This document shows positions 16,338 to 26,521 of a DNA stretch of 64,000 bases, one piece after another. Source of the stretch: Planosporangium thailandense. GTDB lineage: Bacteria; Actinomycetota; Actinomycetes; Mycobacteriales; Micromonosporaceae. Within the stretch, counting starts at the first letter, position 1. Each line of letters starts with the position of its first letter. Location of the stretch: the NCBI RefSeq assembly GCF_011947195.1, contig NZ_JAATVY010000010.1, forward strand, positions 124,001 to 188,000, given 5' to 3'. The notes below the pieces were generated by a model, which ran no database searches, had not been told where the DNA came from, and saw only the letters and a program-made list of their open reading frames with translations. The translations under genes were made by a program, and so were the position numbers.

Positions 16338-16356
16338 TGAGGCAAGGCGTGCCTTC
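16338..16356. promoter_or_regulatory. Candidate iron-regulator (DtxR/IdeR-like) box
   Basis: TGAGGCAAGGCGTGCCTTC contains a perfect AAGGC-GT-GCCTT inverted repeat. It agrees with the DtxR/IdeR consensus at 11 of 19 positions by my alignment. It lies 53 bp upstream of the VIT1-like transporter start, which makes metal control plausible. Confidence 0.35.
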
Positions 16357-16408
16357 GTAAGGCGGCCCTTCGTGGCTGGGACGGTGTCGGCCGCGAGATC
16401 CTTGGGAC

Positions 16409-17533
16409 ATGGCAGGGGACGGAAAAGCCCAGCGTGTCCGGCGGTACCGGGAGCTGCTGGCCAGCGAGCGGGACGCCGCCTCGCTCTATCGGACGATGGC
16501 CGAGGCCGACTCGGGGCACCGCCGGGAGGTGTTCGGAAAGCTGGCCGAGATCGAGGAGCGGCACGCCGCGCACTGGGAGTCCCGGCTGCGGGAGGCGGGC
16601 GCCGACGTGCCGGCGCCGGGCGGCGCCAGCGCACGGACCCGACTGCTCGGCCTGCTGGCCCGCCGGTTCTCCACCGACACGGTCCTGCCGTTCGTGGAGC
16701 GCGCCGAGAAGGCCGACGCGGCCAAGTACGACGCCGAGCCGGACGCGGCCGCCGGGATGGCCGCCGATGAACACGGCCACGCCCGGCAGTTGGCGAAGCT
16801 GCGCTCACCCCGTCCGTCGGCGCAGGAGGCCATCGCCCGGCGGGAGCGCTGGCACCGCGGGGACCGCTCCGGGGCGCTGCGGGCGGGTGTGTTCGGCGTC
16901 AGCGACGGCCTCGTGAGCAACGCGGCGCTGGTGATGGGCTTCGCCGGATCCGGTTCGGCACGGTCGACGATCGTGCTCGCCGGCGTCGCCGGCCTGCTCG
17001 CCGGCTCGTTCTCGATGGCGGCCGGCGAGTACATCTCGATGTCCAGCCAGCGGGAGATGTTCGAGCGTGAGCTCAGTCTGGAGGCGCAGGAGCTCGAGGA
17101 GAAGCCGGAGGAGGAGCACGAGGAGCTGGCCCTGCTCTACCAGGCCAAGGGGCTCGCCGCCGAGGAGGCCCACCGGCTCGCCGACCGGCTGATGAGCGAC
17201 CGGGAGGTGGCGCTGGACACCCTGGCCCGCGAGGAGCTGGGGCTCGACCCGGACGCGCTGGGCTCGCCGTGGAGCGCGGCGATCTCCAGCATGCTCACGT
17301 TCGCGGTGGGCGCCGCGGTCGCCCTGGTGCCGTACCTGTTCGCCGCCGGCTCCGCCGCGCTGATCGCCGCGATCGTCGCCGTCGCGGTCGCGCTCTTCGC
17401 CGTCGGCGCGGGCATGGGCCTGCTCAACGGTCGGTCGGTGGTGCGCTCCGGGCTGCGCCAGCTACTCGTCGGCGGGCTCGCCGCCGCCGTCACCTTCGCG
17501 GTCGGGCATCTGCTCGGCGCGGGTGTGTCGTAG
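16409..17533 (+). CDS. VIT1/CCC1-family transporter with N-terminal ferritin-like domain
   Basis: The 374-residue protein has an N-terminal helical rubrerythrin-like domain (about residues 5-130). Metal-ligand-type residues occur in ASERDAASLYRTM, EIEERHAAHW and DEHGHARQL. The C-terminal VIT1/CCC1 domain contains FGVSDGLVSNAALVMGFAGSG, GSFSMAAGEYISMSSQRE and an acidic cytoplasmic stretch EKPEEEHEELALLYQ. Relatives move Fe2+ or Mn2+ out of the cytoplasm. The ferritin-like part may load or oxidise iron for transport. A palindromic site upstream resembles an iron-regulator box, and the gene faces an Nramp importer. Confidence 0.9.
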   Translation: MAGDGKAQRVRRYRELLASERDAASLYRTMAEADSGHRREVFGKLAEIEERHAAHWESRLREAGADVPAPGGASARTRLLGLLARRFSTDTVLPFVERAEKADAAKYDAEPDAAAGMAADEHGHARQLAKLRSPRPSAQEAIARRERWHRGDRSGALRAGVFGVSDGLVSNAALVMGFAGSGSARSTIVLAGVAGLLAGSFSMAAGEYISMSSQREMFERELSLEAQELEEKPEEEHEELALLYQAKGLAAEEAHRLADRLMSDREVALDTLAREELGLDPDALGSPWSAAISSMLTFAVGAAVALVPYLFAAGSAALIAAIVAVAVALFAVGAGMGLLNGRSVVRSGLRQLLVGGLAAAVTFAVGHLLGAGVS

Positions 17534-17562
17534 CTTCATCCAAGATCCGCGTAGCCGCATCC

Positions 17563-17640
17563 GAGATCCGCGCAGTTTGTGCGACATTGCTGCTAATCAA
17601 CGGCCGGAGACAGCAGTTTCGCACAAACTGCTGTCTCCGG
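17563..17640. repeat. Dispersed intergenic element, copy 1, competing hairpins
   Basis: It begins GAGATCCGCGCAGTTTG. GCAGTTTGTGCGA (17572-17584) is the exact inverted complement of TCGCACAAACTGC (17619-17631). A second perfect 16-bp inverted repeat, CCGGAGACAGCAGTTT with AAACTGCTGTCTCCGG, overlaps it. The same GATCCGCGCAGTT ... TTGCTGC ... GCAGCAGT plan recurs at 56564-56657. Confidence 0.8.
17604..17640. terminator. 16-bp perfect hairpin between convergent metal transporter genes
   Basis: A 16-bp stem with a CGCAC loop lies 71 bp after the VIT1-like stop and 62 bp from the Nramp stop. It is part of the dispersed element and could end both transcripts. The alternative 13-bp pairing with 17572-17584 would disrupt it. 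Confidence 0.6.
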
Positions 17641-17676
17641 GCGCGGCGGGCGCGGCGGGCGCGGCGGGCGCGGCGG
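17641..17676. repeat. Four tandem 9-bp repeats
   Basis: GCGCGGCGG occurs four times without mismatch directly after the hairpin, within the intergenic region. It is a simple-sequence tract with no visible coding role. Confidence 0.85.
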
Positions 17677-17701
17677 GCGCTCCGGGCGTAGCACGTGAAC
17701 C

Positions 17702-18982
17702 TCAGGCGATGAGGGTGGCCAGCAGGTATGCGTTGAGCGTGCCGACCAGGGCCGCCGAGGCGGCGCCGACAACCGTGGTCAGGCGGCGGTTGACCAGGTG
17801 GCCCATGACCGCCCGGCGCGACGTGAGCAGGATCAGCGGCACCACCGCGAACGGGATCCCGAACGACAGGACGACCTGCGACACCACCAGTGCCAGGGTC
17901 GGCTCCACACCCAGCGCCGTGACGACCAGCGCCGGCGCCAGGGTCGCGACGCGACGCAGCGCGAGGGGAACCCGTCGACGCAGGAAACCGTCCATGATGA
18001 CCTGTCCGGCGTACGTGCCGACTCCGGACGAGGCGAAGCCGGAGGCGAGCAGCGCCAACGCGAAGGCGACCGCGGCTCCGGCGCCGACCGCCGTGTCCAG
18101 TCCACCGTGTACGTCTTCGAGCGAGGCGGCGGTGCGGGCGCCGCCGCCGGCGAACACGACCGCGCCGAGGGCGAGCATGCAGACGTTGAGCAGGCAGGCG
18201 ACGCCCATCGCGACGGCGAGGTCGATCCGCAGCCACCGCAGCAACCGCCGCCGGTGCGCCGGGTCGGTGTCGCGCGCGCCGCCGGCGAGATATCGGCCGC
18301 CACCGGTCAACGCGGAGTGCGCGAAGATCGCGTGCGGCATCACGGTCGCCCCGAGGATGCCTACCGCGAACACGACCGACCGCGGTTCCGGCAGGTCCGG
18401 GACCATCCCCGCGGCGAGCCCGGCCGGATCCGGCGGAGCGGCGATGACGATGTAGGCGAAGCCGGTGAGTACGACCAGGAGCAGCGCCGCGACCACGGCT
18501 TCGAAGCGCCGCGCCCGCCGCGTGTGCGCCATGGTCACCGCGACCGCGACCATGGCGGTGACGCCGGCCCCGACGGGCAGCGGCAGACCGAAGAGCAGCC
18601 GCAGGGCAACGGCGCCCCCGAGGACCTCGGCCAGGTCGGTGGCCATGGCCACCGCCTCCGCCTGCAGCCACAGCCCGAGCGTGACCGGGCGTGGGAAGCG
18701 CTCCCGGCACAGTTCGGGCAGGCTGCGCCCGGTGGCGAGGCCGAGCTTGGCCGACAGCCACTGGATCAGGACGCCGATCATGCTGGCGGCCGCGACGACC
18801 CAGGCGAGCCGGTACCCGTACGCGGCGCCGCCGGAGAAGTTGGTGGCGAAGTTGCCCGGATCGACGTACGCGACGGCGGCGACGAAGGCCGGCCCGAGCG
18901 CGGCCAGGCCGGTGCGGTACGAGGGGCGGCGGGGCGACCCGACGACGGTGGCAAGCTCCGCTGTGGTCAATGCCAGCTCCAT
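17702..18982 (-). CDS. mntH: Nramp-family divalent metal transporter
   Basis: The 426-residue polytopic protein has the Nramp metal-site motifs: Asp41-Pro-Gly-Asn44 in the first helix and Met215-Pro-His217 in the sixth. These bind Mn2+ or Fe2+ for proton-coupled uptake. About 11 membrane segments are visible, and the length is normal for bacterial MntH. It converges on the VIT1-like gene, so an importer and a probable exporter or sequestration transporter lie tail to tail. The symbol is by family; Mn versus Fe preference cannot be told from sequence alone. Confidence 0.9.
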   Translation of the reverse strand: MELALTTAELATVVGSPRRPSYRTGLAALGPAFVAAVAYVDPGNFATNFSGGAAYGYRLAWVVAAASMIGVLIQWLSAKLGLATGRSLPELCRERFPRPVTLGLWLQAEAVAMATDLAEVLGGAVALRLLFGLPLPVGAGVTAMVAVAVTMAHTRRARRFEAVVAALLLVVLTGFAYIVIAAPPDPAGLAAGMVPDLPEPRSVVFAVGILGATVMPHAIFAHSALTGGGRYLAGGARDTDPAHRRRLLRWLRIDLAVAMGVACLLNVCMLALGAVVFAGGGARTAASLEDVHGGLDTAVGAGAAVAFALALLASGFASSGVGTYAGQVIMDGFLRRRVPLALRRVATLAPALVVTALGVEPTLALVVSQVVLSFGIPFAVVPLILLTSRRAVMGHLVNRRLTTVVGAASAALVGTLNAYLLATLIA

Positions 18983-19138
18983 TCCTGGTCGACGGCGTGG
19001 CCGCGTGGCTCGCGGGCGGGCAGCGGCTACCCAGGAGCCGCCGGAATTACTCCGGGCGGTCCTGCCGGCCCGGCGGGCGGGGCAGCGCGCCTAGGATGGG
19101 CGGTGCGCCGGCGATGACCAGCCAGAGGAGCGCGCTCG

Positions 19139-19351
19139 ATGGACAACGGCGAACAGCAGCGCGGGATCGACGACACCGTCGAGCAGCCCGACGAGATCGT
19201 GCAGCAGACCCCGCCGGAGGGCGATCCCCGGCCGTGGATCAGTCGCAACGACGAGGTGCCGGGTACGGGCCGGCTCGCCGACGACATCGACCAGGGCTCT
19301 GGCGCGGCCGGGCGTTCCGCGGCCAAAAATCCCCCACCCGGTGTCGAATAG
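19139..19351 (+). CDS. Small acidic hypothetical protein
   Basis: This 70-residue, Gly/Pro/Asp/Gln-rich protein starts at ATG 19139 after AGGAGCGCGCTCG. It looks intrinsically disordered, with no Cys and no membrane segment. Composition such as DDTVEQPDEIVQQ and RPWISRNDEVPGTG is coding-like rather than shadow-like. It lies 69 bp upstream of the DGPF protein gene on the same strand and could be transcribed with it. I recognise no family. Confidence 0.55.
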   Translation: MDNGEQQRGIDDTVEQPDEIVQQTPPEGDPRPWISRNDEVPGTGRLADDIDQGSGAAGRSAAKNPPPGVE

Positions 19352-19420
19352 GGCGTGGTCCGTCCGTCCTTGGATCGTCATCCGGCGACGGGCGCCGGGC
19401 GGACGGAAGGAACAGTCCCG

Positions 19421-19804
19421 ATGCAGTACATGCTTCTGATCTACGAGACCGAGCGGGCCGAGCCGGGCAGCGATGAGCTGGCGGCCTCGATCGCGGCGGT
19501 CAACGCCTTCACCGCCGAGGTGATCGAGCGTGGGGTGTTCGTCGCGGCCGGCCCGCTCGCGCCGCCGTCGGCGGCGACCACCGTACGGGTCCGCGACGGC
19601 GAACGGGTGCTGACCGACGGCCCGTTCGCGGAGACTGCGGAGTGGCTCGGCGGCTACTACATCCTCGACTGCACCGACCTGGACGAGGCCCTCGACTTCG
19701 CGGCGCGGTTCCCGTCGGCGGCCACCGGCGCGGTCGAGGTCCGTCCGATCCCGGCCGTGGCGGGACCGCACCGGGCCGAGGCCGCCGCGGGTACGGCCGG
19801 CTGA
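19421..19804 (+). CDS. YCII/DGPF-domain protein, ECF42 partner
   Basis: ATG 19421 follows GGAAGGAACAGTCCCG. The 127-residue protein opens with MQYMLLIYE and carries [20 protein letters not shown], the DGPF signature of the YCII-related family (PF03795). The stop is 2 bp from the GTG of the ECF sigma factor gene. DGPF proteins are the conserved genomic partners of ECF42 sigma factors and lack known enzymatic activity. Together they form a typical ECF42 unit. Confidence 0.9.
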   Translation: MQYMLLIYETERAEPGSDELAASIAAVNAFTAEVIERGVFVAAGPLAPPSAATTVRVRDGERVLTDGPFAETAEWLGGYYILDCTDLDEALDFAARFPSAATGAVEVRPIPAVAGPHRAEAAAGTAG

Positions 19805-19806
19805 CC

Positions 19807-21075
19807 GTGCGGCCCGAGCCGACCGATGGCGGGGTGCGACCGCACGAAGGGCCGCCGCACCCCGCCGCCGCGGTCATCACGGAGCACCGCCCGCGCCTGC
19901 TCGCCGCGCTGGTCCGCTGGCTGGGCGACTTCGAACTCGCCGAAGACGCGCTGCAGGACGCCTGCGTACGCGCGATGCGGCACTGGCCGACGACCGGCCC
20001 GCCGGACGATCCGGTGGCGTGGCTGCTCGCCGTCGCGCGCCGCTGCGCGCTCGACACGCTGCGCCGGGACCGGACGCGCCGGGAGAAGATTGATGCGCTG
20101 CCCGCGCAGGCCACCGGGTCCGAGCCGTGGGGCGACGACGCGGAGGAGGGCGGCGTCCTGGCCGAGATCGGTGACGAACGGCTGAGCCTGCTGTTCACCT
20201 GCTGCCACCCGGCGCTGTCGCTCGACGCCCGCGTCGCGCTGACCCTCCAGGCGGTCGCCGGGCTCACCGCGGCGCAGATCGCCCGGGCATTCCTGGTACC
20301 CGCGACGACCATGAGCCAGCGGCTGGTACGGGCCAAGCGCAAGATTCGCGAGGCCGGTATCAGGTTCCGGGTGCCGCCGGACGCGGCGCTGCCCGACCGG
20401 CTCCCGGCCGTCCTCGCCGTCATCTACCTGATCTTCACTGAGGGTTACGCCCCGTCCGCCGGCCCCGACCTCCTGCGGCCTGACCTGAGCGCCGAGGCGG
20501 TACGGCTGGCGCTGCTGCTGAGCACGCTGACGCCCGACGAGCCGGAAGCCCTCGCGCTCGCCGCGCTGCTGCTCCTGCACGACGCGCGGCGGCCGGCCCG
20601 CACCGATCCGGCCGGCGATCTCGTGCCGCTCCCGCAGCAGGAGCGGGCCCGCTGGGACAGTCGAGCCGTCCGCCACGGGTTGGCGCTGCTCGCCCGGGCG
20701 GTGCGGCTCGGCCGGGCGGGCCCGTACCAGCTACAGGCGGCCATCGCCGCCCAGCACGCCATCGCCCCCACCGCAGACCGGACCGACTGGGCGGCGATCG
20801 CGGCCCTGTACGCCGAGCTGTACCGGCAACTGCCCTCGCCGGTCGTGGCGCTCAACCACGCCGTGGCCGTCGGCATGGTCGCCGGGCCGCGACGTCAGCT
20901 GGCCATGCTGGACGGCCTGACCGGGATGGACGGCTCGCACCTGTTCCACGTGGCCAGGGCCGACGCCCTCGACCGGCTCGGTCGCCACGCCGAGGCCCGC
21001 GCGGCACGGACGCGCGCCGCGACGCTCGCCCCGACCGAACCGGAGCGCCGGTACCTGCTCGCGGCCGACGACTGA
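19807..21075 (+). CDS. ECF42-type RNA polymerase sigma factor
   Basis: GTG 19807, 2 bp after the DGPF gene, gives 422 residues. The sigma-2 region is [20 protein letters not shown] and the sigma-4 region is [32 protein letters not shown]. They are followed by a 230-residue C-terminal extension (DUF6596/TPR-like) with [26 protein letters not shown] and a repeat-like [13 protein letters not shown]. Ordinary ECF sigma factors have about 200 residues; the extension is characteristic of ECF42 and is thought to replace an anti-sigma factor. No anti-sigma gene is nearby. The regulated genes cannot be told. Confidence 0.9.
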   Translation: MRPEPTDGGVRPHEGPPHPAAAVITEHRPRLLAALVRWLGDFELAEDALQDACVRAMRHWPTTGPPDDPVAWLLAVARRCALDTLRRDRTRREKIDALPAQATGSEPWGDDAEEGGVLAEIGDERLSLLFTCCHPALSLDARVALTLQAVAGLTAAQIARAFLVPATTMSQRLVRAKRKIREAGIRFRVPPDAALPDRLPAVLAVIYLIFTEGYAPSAGPDLLRPDLSAEAVRLALLLSTLTPDEPEALALAALLLLHDARRPARTDPAGDLVPLPQQERARWDSRAVRHGLALLARAVRLGRAGPYQLQAAIAAQHAIAPTADRTDWAAIAALYAELYRQLPSPVVALNHAVAVGMVAGPRRQLAMLDGLTGMDGSHLFHVARADALDRLGRHAEARAARTRAATLAPTEPERRYLLAADD

Positions 21076-21185
21076 CCACTTCCGACGACCGACCCACCGC
21101 CGACGGCTTCCGCCCGCCGCAGACGTTTGCCGGCATGACCGGCCAGCTCCGGCCGAAAACATAACGTACGAATATAGGTGCGTGA

Positions 21186-21191
21186 TATAAC
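21186..21191 (+). promoter_or_regulatory. Candidate -10 element, leaderless marR start
   Basis: TATAAC ends 6 bp before the GTG at 21198 in an AT-rich patch, consistent with a leaderless transcript. The patch from 21158 to 21191 is the most AT-rich stretch nearby and may also hold the operator. Confidence 0.35.
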
Positions 21192-21197
21192 TGCGGA

Positions 21198-21662
21198 GTG
21201 GCGAAGATCGTTCCTCCCGTGCAGCTCGACGCAGAGTCGCTGGCTGCCAGCCTCGAACGCGTCACGCAGCTCGTCGGGCGGCTCGCGTCGACCCGGGGCA
21301 TCTCGCTGGCCACCGCCGCGACCCTGCGGACGCTGCAGCGCCGCGGGCCGTGCCGGCTGTCGGAACTGGCCGTCCATGAGGGAATCACCCAGCCGGCGAT
21401 GACCCAACTGGTGTCGCGAATGGAGCGCGACGGGTACGTCGAGCGCCGCAGCTGCGCCGACGACGCCCGGGTGGTCCTGGTGCACCTCACACCGGCCGGC
21501 GAGGACCTGATCCGCCGGCGCCGTGACGAGCGCGCCCGTCGGCTGACAGAGCTGGCCGGCCGCCTGGCCGCCGACGACCGCGCCGCCATCGCGGCGGCGC
21601 TGCCCGCGCTGGAGCGACTCATCGCCGCGCATACACCGAGGACAGGAGCACCTGAAGCATGA
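21198..21662 (+). CDS. MarR-family regulator
   Basis: The 154-residue protein has the winged-helix core RGPCRLSELAVHEGITQPAMTQLVSRMERDGYVERR, then DDARVVLVHLTPAGEDLIRRR, the usual MarR wing and dimer helix. The stop overlaps the ATG of the MFS-Usp gene (ATGA), so it almost certainly controls that exporter in an autoregulated operon. The effector is unknown. The start GTG 21198 lies 6 bp after a TATAAC box. Confidence 0.9.
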   Translation: MAKIVPPVQLDAESLAASLERVTQLVGRLASTRGISLATAATLRTLQRRGPCRLSELAVHEGITQPAMTQLVSRMERDGYVERRSCADDARVVLVHLTPAGEDLIRRRRDERARRLTELAGRLAADDRAAIAAALPALERLIAAHTPRTGAPEA

Positions 21663-23371
21663 GCCATCAGCACCATCCCGCGACGGCGAGCCCGTTCCGC
21701 CAGCCGAAAGCCGTGTGGGCCGTCGCGTTCGCCTGCGTCATCTCGTTCATGGGGATCGGCCTGGTGGACCCGATCCTGCCCGCGCTGTCGACGAAGCTGC
21801 ACGCCACGCCGAGCCAGGTGTCGCTGCTGTTCACCAGCTACCTGCTGGTGACCGCGGTGGCGATGCTCGGCACCAACTGGGTGTCCAGCCGAATCGGCGC
21901 CAAGCGCACGCTCATCGCCGGTCTGGTGCTCATCGTGGCGTTCGCCGGTCTGGCCGGCACCTCGCACACCATCAACGGCATCGTCGGTTTCCGGGCCGGC
22001 TGGGGGCTGGGCAACGCGCTGTTCATCGCCACCTCGCTCGCGGTCATCGTCGCGTCCGCGAGCGGCGGCTTCGGCGGGGCCATCATCCTGTACGAGACCG
22101 CCCTGGGCATCGGTATCGCGGTCGGACCGCTGCTCGGCGGCACGCTGGGCGGGATCAGCTGGCGCGGACCGTTCTACGGCGTGAGCGTGCTGATGTTCAT
22201 CGCGCTGGTCGCCACCGCCACGCTGGTGCCCAAGACCCCCAAGCCCGCCGAGCGGACCTCGCTGGTCGCCCCGCTCGCCGCGCTGCGCCACCGTGGTCTG
22301 CTCATCATGAGTCTGACGGCGGTCTTCTACAACTGGGGCTTCTTCACCATGCTCGGGTACGCGCCGTACCCGATGCGCCTGTCCGAGCACCAGCTCGGGC
22401 TCGTCTTCACCGGCTGGGGTCTGCTGGTCGCGATCTTCAGCGTCGCGGTCGCCCCGCGCCTGCAGCAGCGGTTCGGCACCGCCAAGAGCCTGTACGTCAA
22501 CCTGGCCATGCTCGCGATCGTGCTCGCCGTCATCGGCGCGTTCACCGACTCGCCGAAGACCGTCATCGTCGCGGTCATCGTCTGCGGCGCCTTCATCGGC
22601 ATCAACAACACGCTGACCACGCAGGCGGTCATGACGGTCGCCCCGGTGCCGCGCCCGGTCGCCTCCGCCTCGTACGGCTTCGTGCGCTTCATCGGCGGCG
22701 GCCTCGCCCCGTACGTGGCCGGCAAGCTGGCCGACCACTTCAACATGCACGTCCCGTTCTACGTCGGCGCGCTCGCCTTCGGAATCGCGATCGTCGTCCT
22801 GGCCACCGGCCACCGGATCCTGACCGACGCCGAAGCGGCCGCGAACGCGGACGAGGCGGGCCCGGCGAAGTCGGGGGAGGCCGTCGGTGAGGTCGTCACC
22901 ATCGGGCGTACCGGCGCGCCGAACGGCAACCGGCCGATCGTCGTCGCCATCGACGACGGGCCCGCCGAGGCCGCCGTCATGGCAGCCGCCGTCGAGCTGG
23001 CCACCAGCCTGGACGCGCCGCTGGAACTGCTGCACGTCCACGAGATCGCGGTCGTCGGCGACGAGGCGGTCGACCGGGAAACGTACGAGCAGGCCCGCGC
23101 CCGGGTACAGGAGCGCCTGGACGAGCTGGCCGACCGGGGCGTGCCCGTGTCCGGCCACATCCTGCGCAGCGTCGCCGACCACGGCAACGCGGGTGCGCTG
23201 ATCGCGAGTCACGCCAACGCGATCGGCGCACAGCTCGTCGCCGTCGGCGGTCCCACCCGCGGCGGCGTCGCGCGGCTGCTCGACGGCAGCGCCAGCCAGC
23301 GGCTCATCGCCGAAGCGAACTGTCGCGTCCTCGTCGTCCCACCGACCGTCCGGCACGCGGCCGGCCGCTGA
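21659..23371 (+). CDS. MFS transporter with C-terminal Usp domain
   Basis: The 570-residue protein combines a 12-segment MFS domain (about residues 15-395) with a cytoplasmic universal-stress-like domain from about 425. The MFS part has GLVDPILPALSTKLHATPSQVSLLFTSY and SRIGAKRTLI. The Usp part has RPIVVAIDDGPAEAAVM, LELLHVHEIAVVG and GAQLVAVGGPTRGGVARLLDGSASQRLI, matching the Usp ATP-loop region (G-x2-G-x8-G-S/T). The fusion suggests nucleotide- or stress-dependent gating of efflux. It is co-transcribed with the MarR gene; the substrate is unknown. Confidence 0.85.
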   Translation: MSHQHHPATASPFRQPKAVWAVAFACVISFMGIGLVDPILPALSTKLHATPSQVSLLFTSYLLVTAVAMLGTNWVSSRIGAKRTLIAGLVLIVAFAGLAGTSHTINGIVGFRAGWGLGNALFIATSLAVIVASASGGFGGAIILYETALGIGIAVGPLLGGTLGGISWRGPFYGVSVLMFIALVATATLVPKTPKPAERTSLVAPLAALRHRGLLIMSLTAVFYNWGFFTMLGYAPYPMRLSEHQLGLVFTGWGLLVAIFSVAVAPRLQQRFGTAKSLYVNLAMLAIVLAVIGAFTDSPKTVIVAVIVCGAFIGINNTLTTQAVMTVAPVPRPVASASYGFVRFIGGGLAPYVAGKLADHFNMHVPFYVGALAFGIAIVVLATGHRILTDAEAAANADEAGPAKSGEAVGEVVTIGRTGAPNGNRPIVVAIDDGPAEAAVMAAAVELATSLDAPLELLHVHEIAVVGDEAVDRETYEQARARVQERLDELADRGVPVSGHILRSVADHGNAGALIASHANAIGAQLVAVGGPTRGGVARLLDGSASQRLIAEANCRVLVVPPTVRHAAGR

Positions 23372-23380
23372 CCCGTCCGG

Positions 23381-24826
<1,446 letters not shown>

Positions 24827-25047
24827 GTCGTGGGCCTCCCGGTGCGGACTCGTCACGTCACACCCACCCTTAGCGGGACAGGTTCCCTACCCCGGCCGGT
24901 GGCTTTGCAACCTGCCGGCCGACGGCCGGGGAGCCGCCATCGCCGGGGGTAGCCTGGGTGCGAGCGCCCAATCACACGGCGGCGTCGCCGGGCGGTCCGG
25001 CCCGCTCGCCCGTCCGGCAGCGGCCCGTCGCCTGCGGAAGGCAGTCC

Positions 25048-26520
25048 ATGGCAACGGGCATTCCCGCCACCCCGGCCTCCGAGAGCCCGCTGGTCGAAGT
25101 CCCCGGCGCGGGCGCGCGGAGGGTCCGCCGCTGGGGGCTCACGATCGCGTTGGGTAGCTTCCTGTTCGGCTACGACACCGGCGTCGTCTCGGGGGCGCTG
25201 CTGTTCATCCGGCGGGTCTTCCACCTCAACGCCTTCGAACAGGGCGCGGTGGTGAGCGTACTGCTGCTCGGGGCGATCGTCGGGGCGCTGCTGTCCGGGC
25301 GGGTCGCCGACCGCATCGGGCGGCGGTGGGCGCTGTTCGGTCTCGGGGTGGTGTTCGCCGTCGGGATCCTCGTCGCGGCGCTCGCGGTCAACTACTGGAT
25401 GCTGCTGGTGGGCCGGGTCGTGATGGGCCTGGCGGTCGGAGGGGTGTCCGCCAACGTCCCCACGTACCTGTCGGAGCTCGCGCCGCCGCAGATCCGCGGC
25501 CGGGTGCTCACGCTCAACCAGTTGCTGATCACGGTCGGGCTCCTCGTCTCCTACCTGGTGGACATGGCGTTCAGCGGCTCGGAGAATTGGCGCGCGATGT
25601 TCGGGGTGGGCGCGGTACCGGCGATCGCCCTCGCGATCGGCTGCCTGTGGCTGCCCGAATCGCCGACGTGGCTGGTCATGAACCACCGGTTCGCCCAGGC
25701 GCGGACCGTGGTGGAGTCGGTGGTCGACGCCACCGACGCCGATCGGATGATCGAGCGGTACCGGCGGCAGGAGGCGACCCGGCTGGGCGAACGGGGCCAC
25801 GGCGCGGCGGTGCGCGGGATGCGCGCCCTGCGGGCCCCCCACGTCCGGGCGGCGCTGGTCGTGGCGGTCACCCTCGCGGCGATGCAGCAGTTCGTGGGGA
25901 TCAACACGATCATCTACTACGCGCCGACCATCATGGTGGAGACGGGGTTGAGCGCCTCGAACGCGATCGTCTACTCGGTGTTCATCGGGGCCATCAACCT
26001 GGCGATGACCATCGTGTCGCTGCGGCTGGTCGACCGGATCGGGCGCCGGCCGCTGTTGCTCGGGTCGCTGATCGGCATGCTCGTCACGCTGGCGCTGCTG
26101 GGGCTGTCGTTCGTCGCGCACCTCGGTTCCGTGACCACGCTCGTGTTCATGCTGCTGTACATCGTGTTCTTCGCGGTCGGGATGGGGCCGATCTTCTGGG
26201 TGCTGCTCGGTGAGATCTTCCCGCACCGGGAACGCGCCGAGGGCGCGGCCGTCGGATCGACCGTGAACTGGCTGTCGAACTTCATCGTGTCGCTGGTGTT
26301 CCTGCCCGTGGTGAACGCGATCGGGCAGGGCGAGACGTTCTGGATCTTCGCGGTCGTCTGCGCGTTCGGGCTGTGGTTCGTGTACCACTACGTACCGGAG
26401 ACGCGCGAGCGCGAATTCGAGGAGCTCGACGCCGACCTGCAGGCCCGCTGGAGACACCGCGCGGTGCGGTCACCGCCCAGCGGTAAGGAGCCCGCGGGCC
26501 CCCCGCTGCCGGCGGGGTAG
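25048..26520 (+). CDS. Sugar porter family MFS transporter
   Basis: The 490-residue protein, from ATG 25048, has 12 membrane segments and sugar-porter signatures: GYDTGVVSGALLFI in helix 1, GRVADRIGRRWALF, WLPESPTWL and a C-terminal VPETREREFEELDADL. It is related to the XylE/GLUT family, so proton-coupled sugar uptake is likely. The gene is divergent from the fumarase-like gene and its end is one base from the convergent aminotransferase gene. Downstream lies the polysaccharide locus, so supply of sugar for it is possible but not shown. Confidence 0.9.
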   Translation: MATGIPATPASESPLVEVPGAGARRVRRWGLTIALGSFLFGYDTGVVSGALLFIRRVFHLNAFEQGAVVSVLLLGAIVGALLSGRVADRIGRRWALFGLGVVFAVGILVAALAVNYWMLLVGRVVMGLAVGGVSANVPTYLSELAPPQIRGRVLTLNQLLITVGLLVSYLVDMAFSGSENWRAMFGVGAVPAIALAIGCLWLPESPTWLVMNHRFAQARTVVESVVDATDADRMIERYRRQEATRLGERGHGAAVRGMRALRAPHVRAALVVAVTLAAMQQFVGINTIIYYAPTIMVETGLSASNAIVYSVFIGAINLAMTIVSLRLVDRIGRRPLLLGSLIGMLVTLALLGLSFVAHLGSVTTLVFMLLYIVFFAVGMGPIFWVLLGEIFPHRERAEGAAVGSTVNWLSNFIVSLVFLPVVNAIGQGETFWIFAVVCAFGLWFVYHYVPETREREFEELDADLQARWRHRAVRSPPSGKEPAGPPLPAG

Positions 26521-26521
26521 G

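Noticed and set aside
20852-23356. 834-codon open frame on the minus strand
   Set aside because: It is antisense to the sigma factor end, MarR and MFS-Usp genes and has low-complexity Asp/Arg/Gly composition.
24853-26457. 534-codon open frame on the minus strand
   Set aside because: It is antisense to the sugar porter gene, which has clear family motifs on the plus strand.
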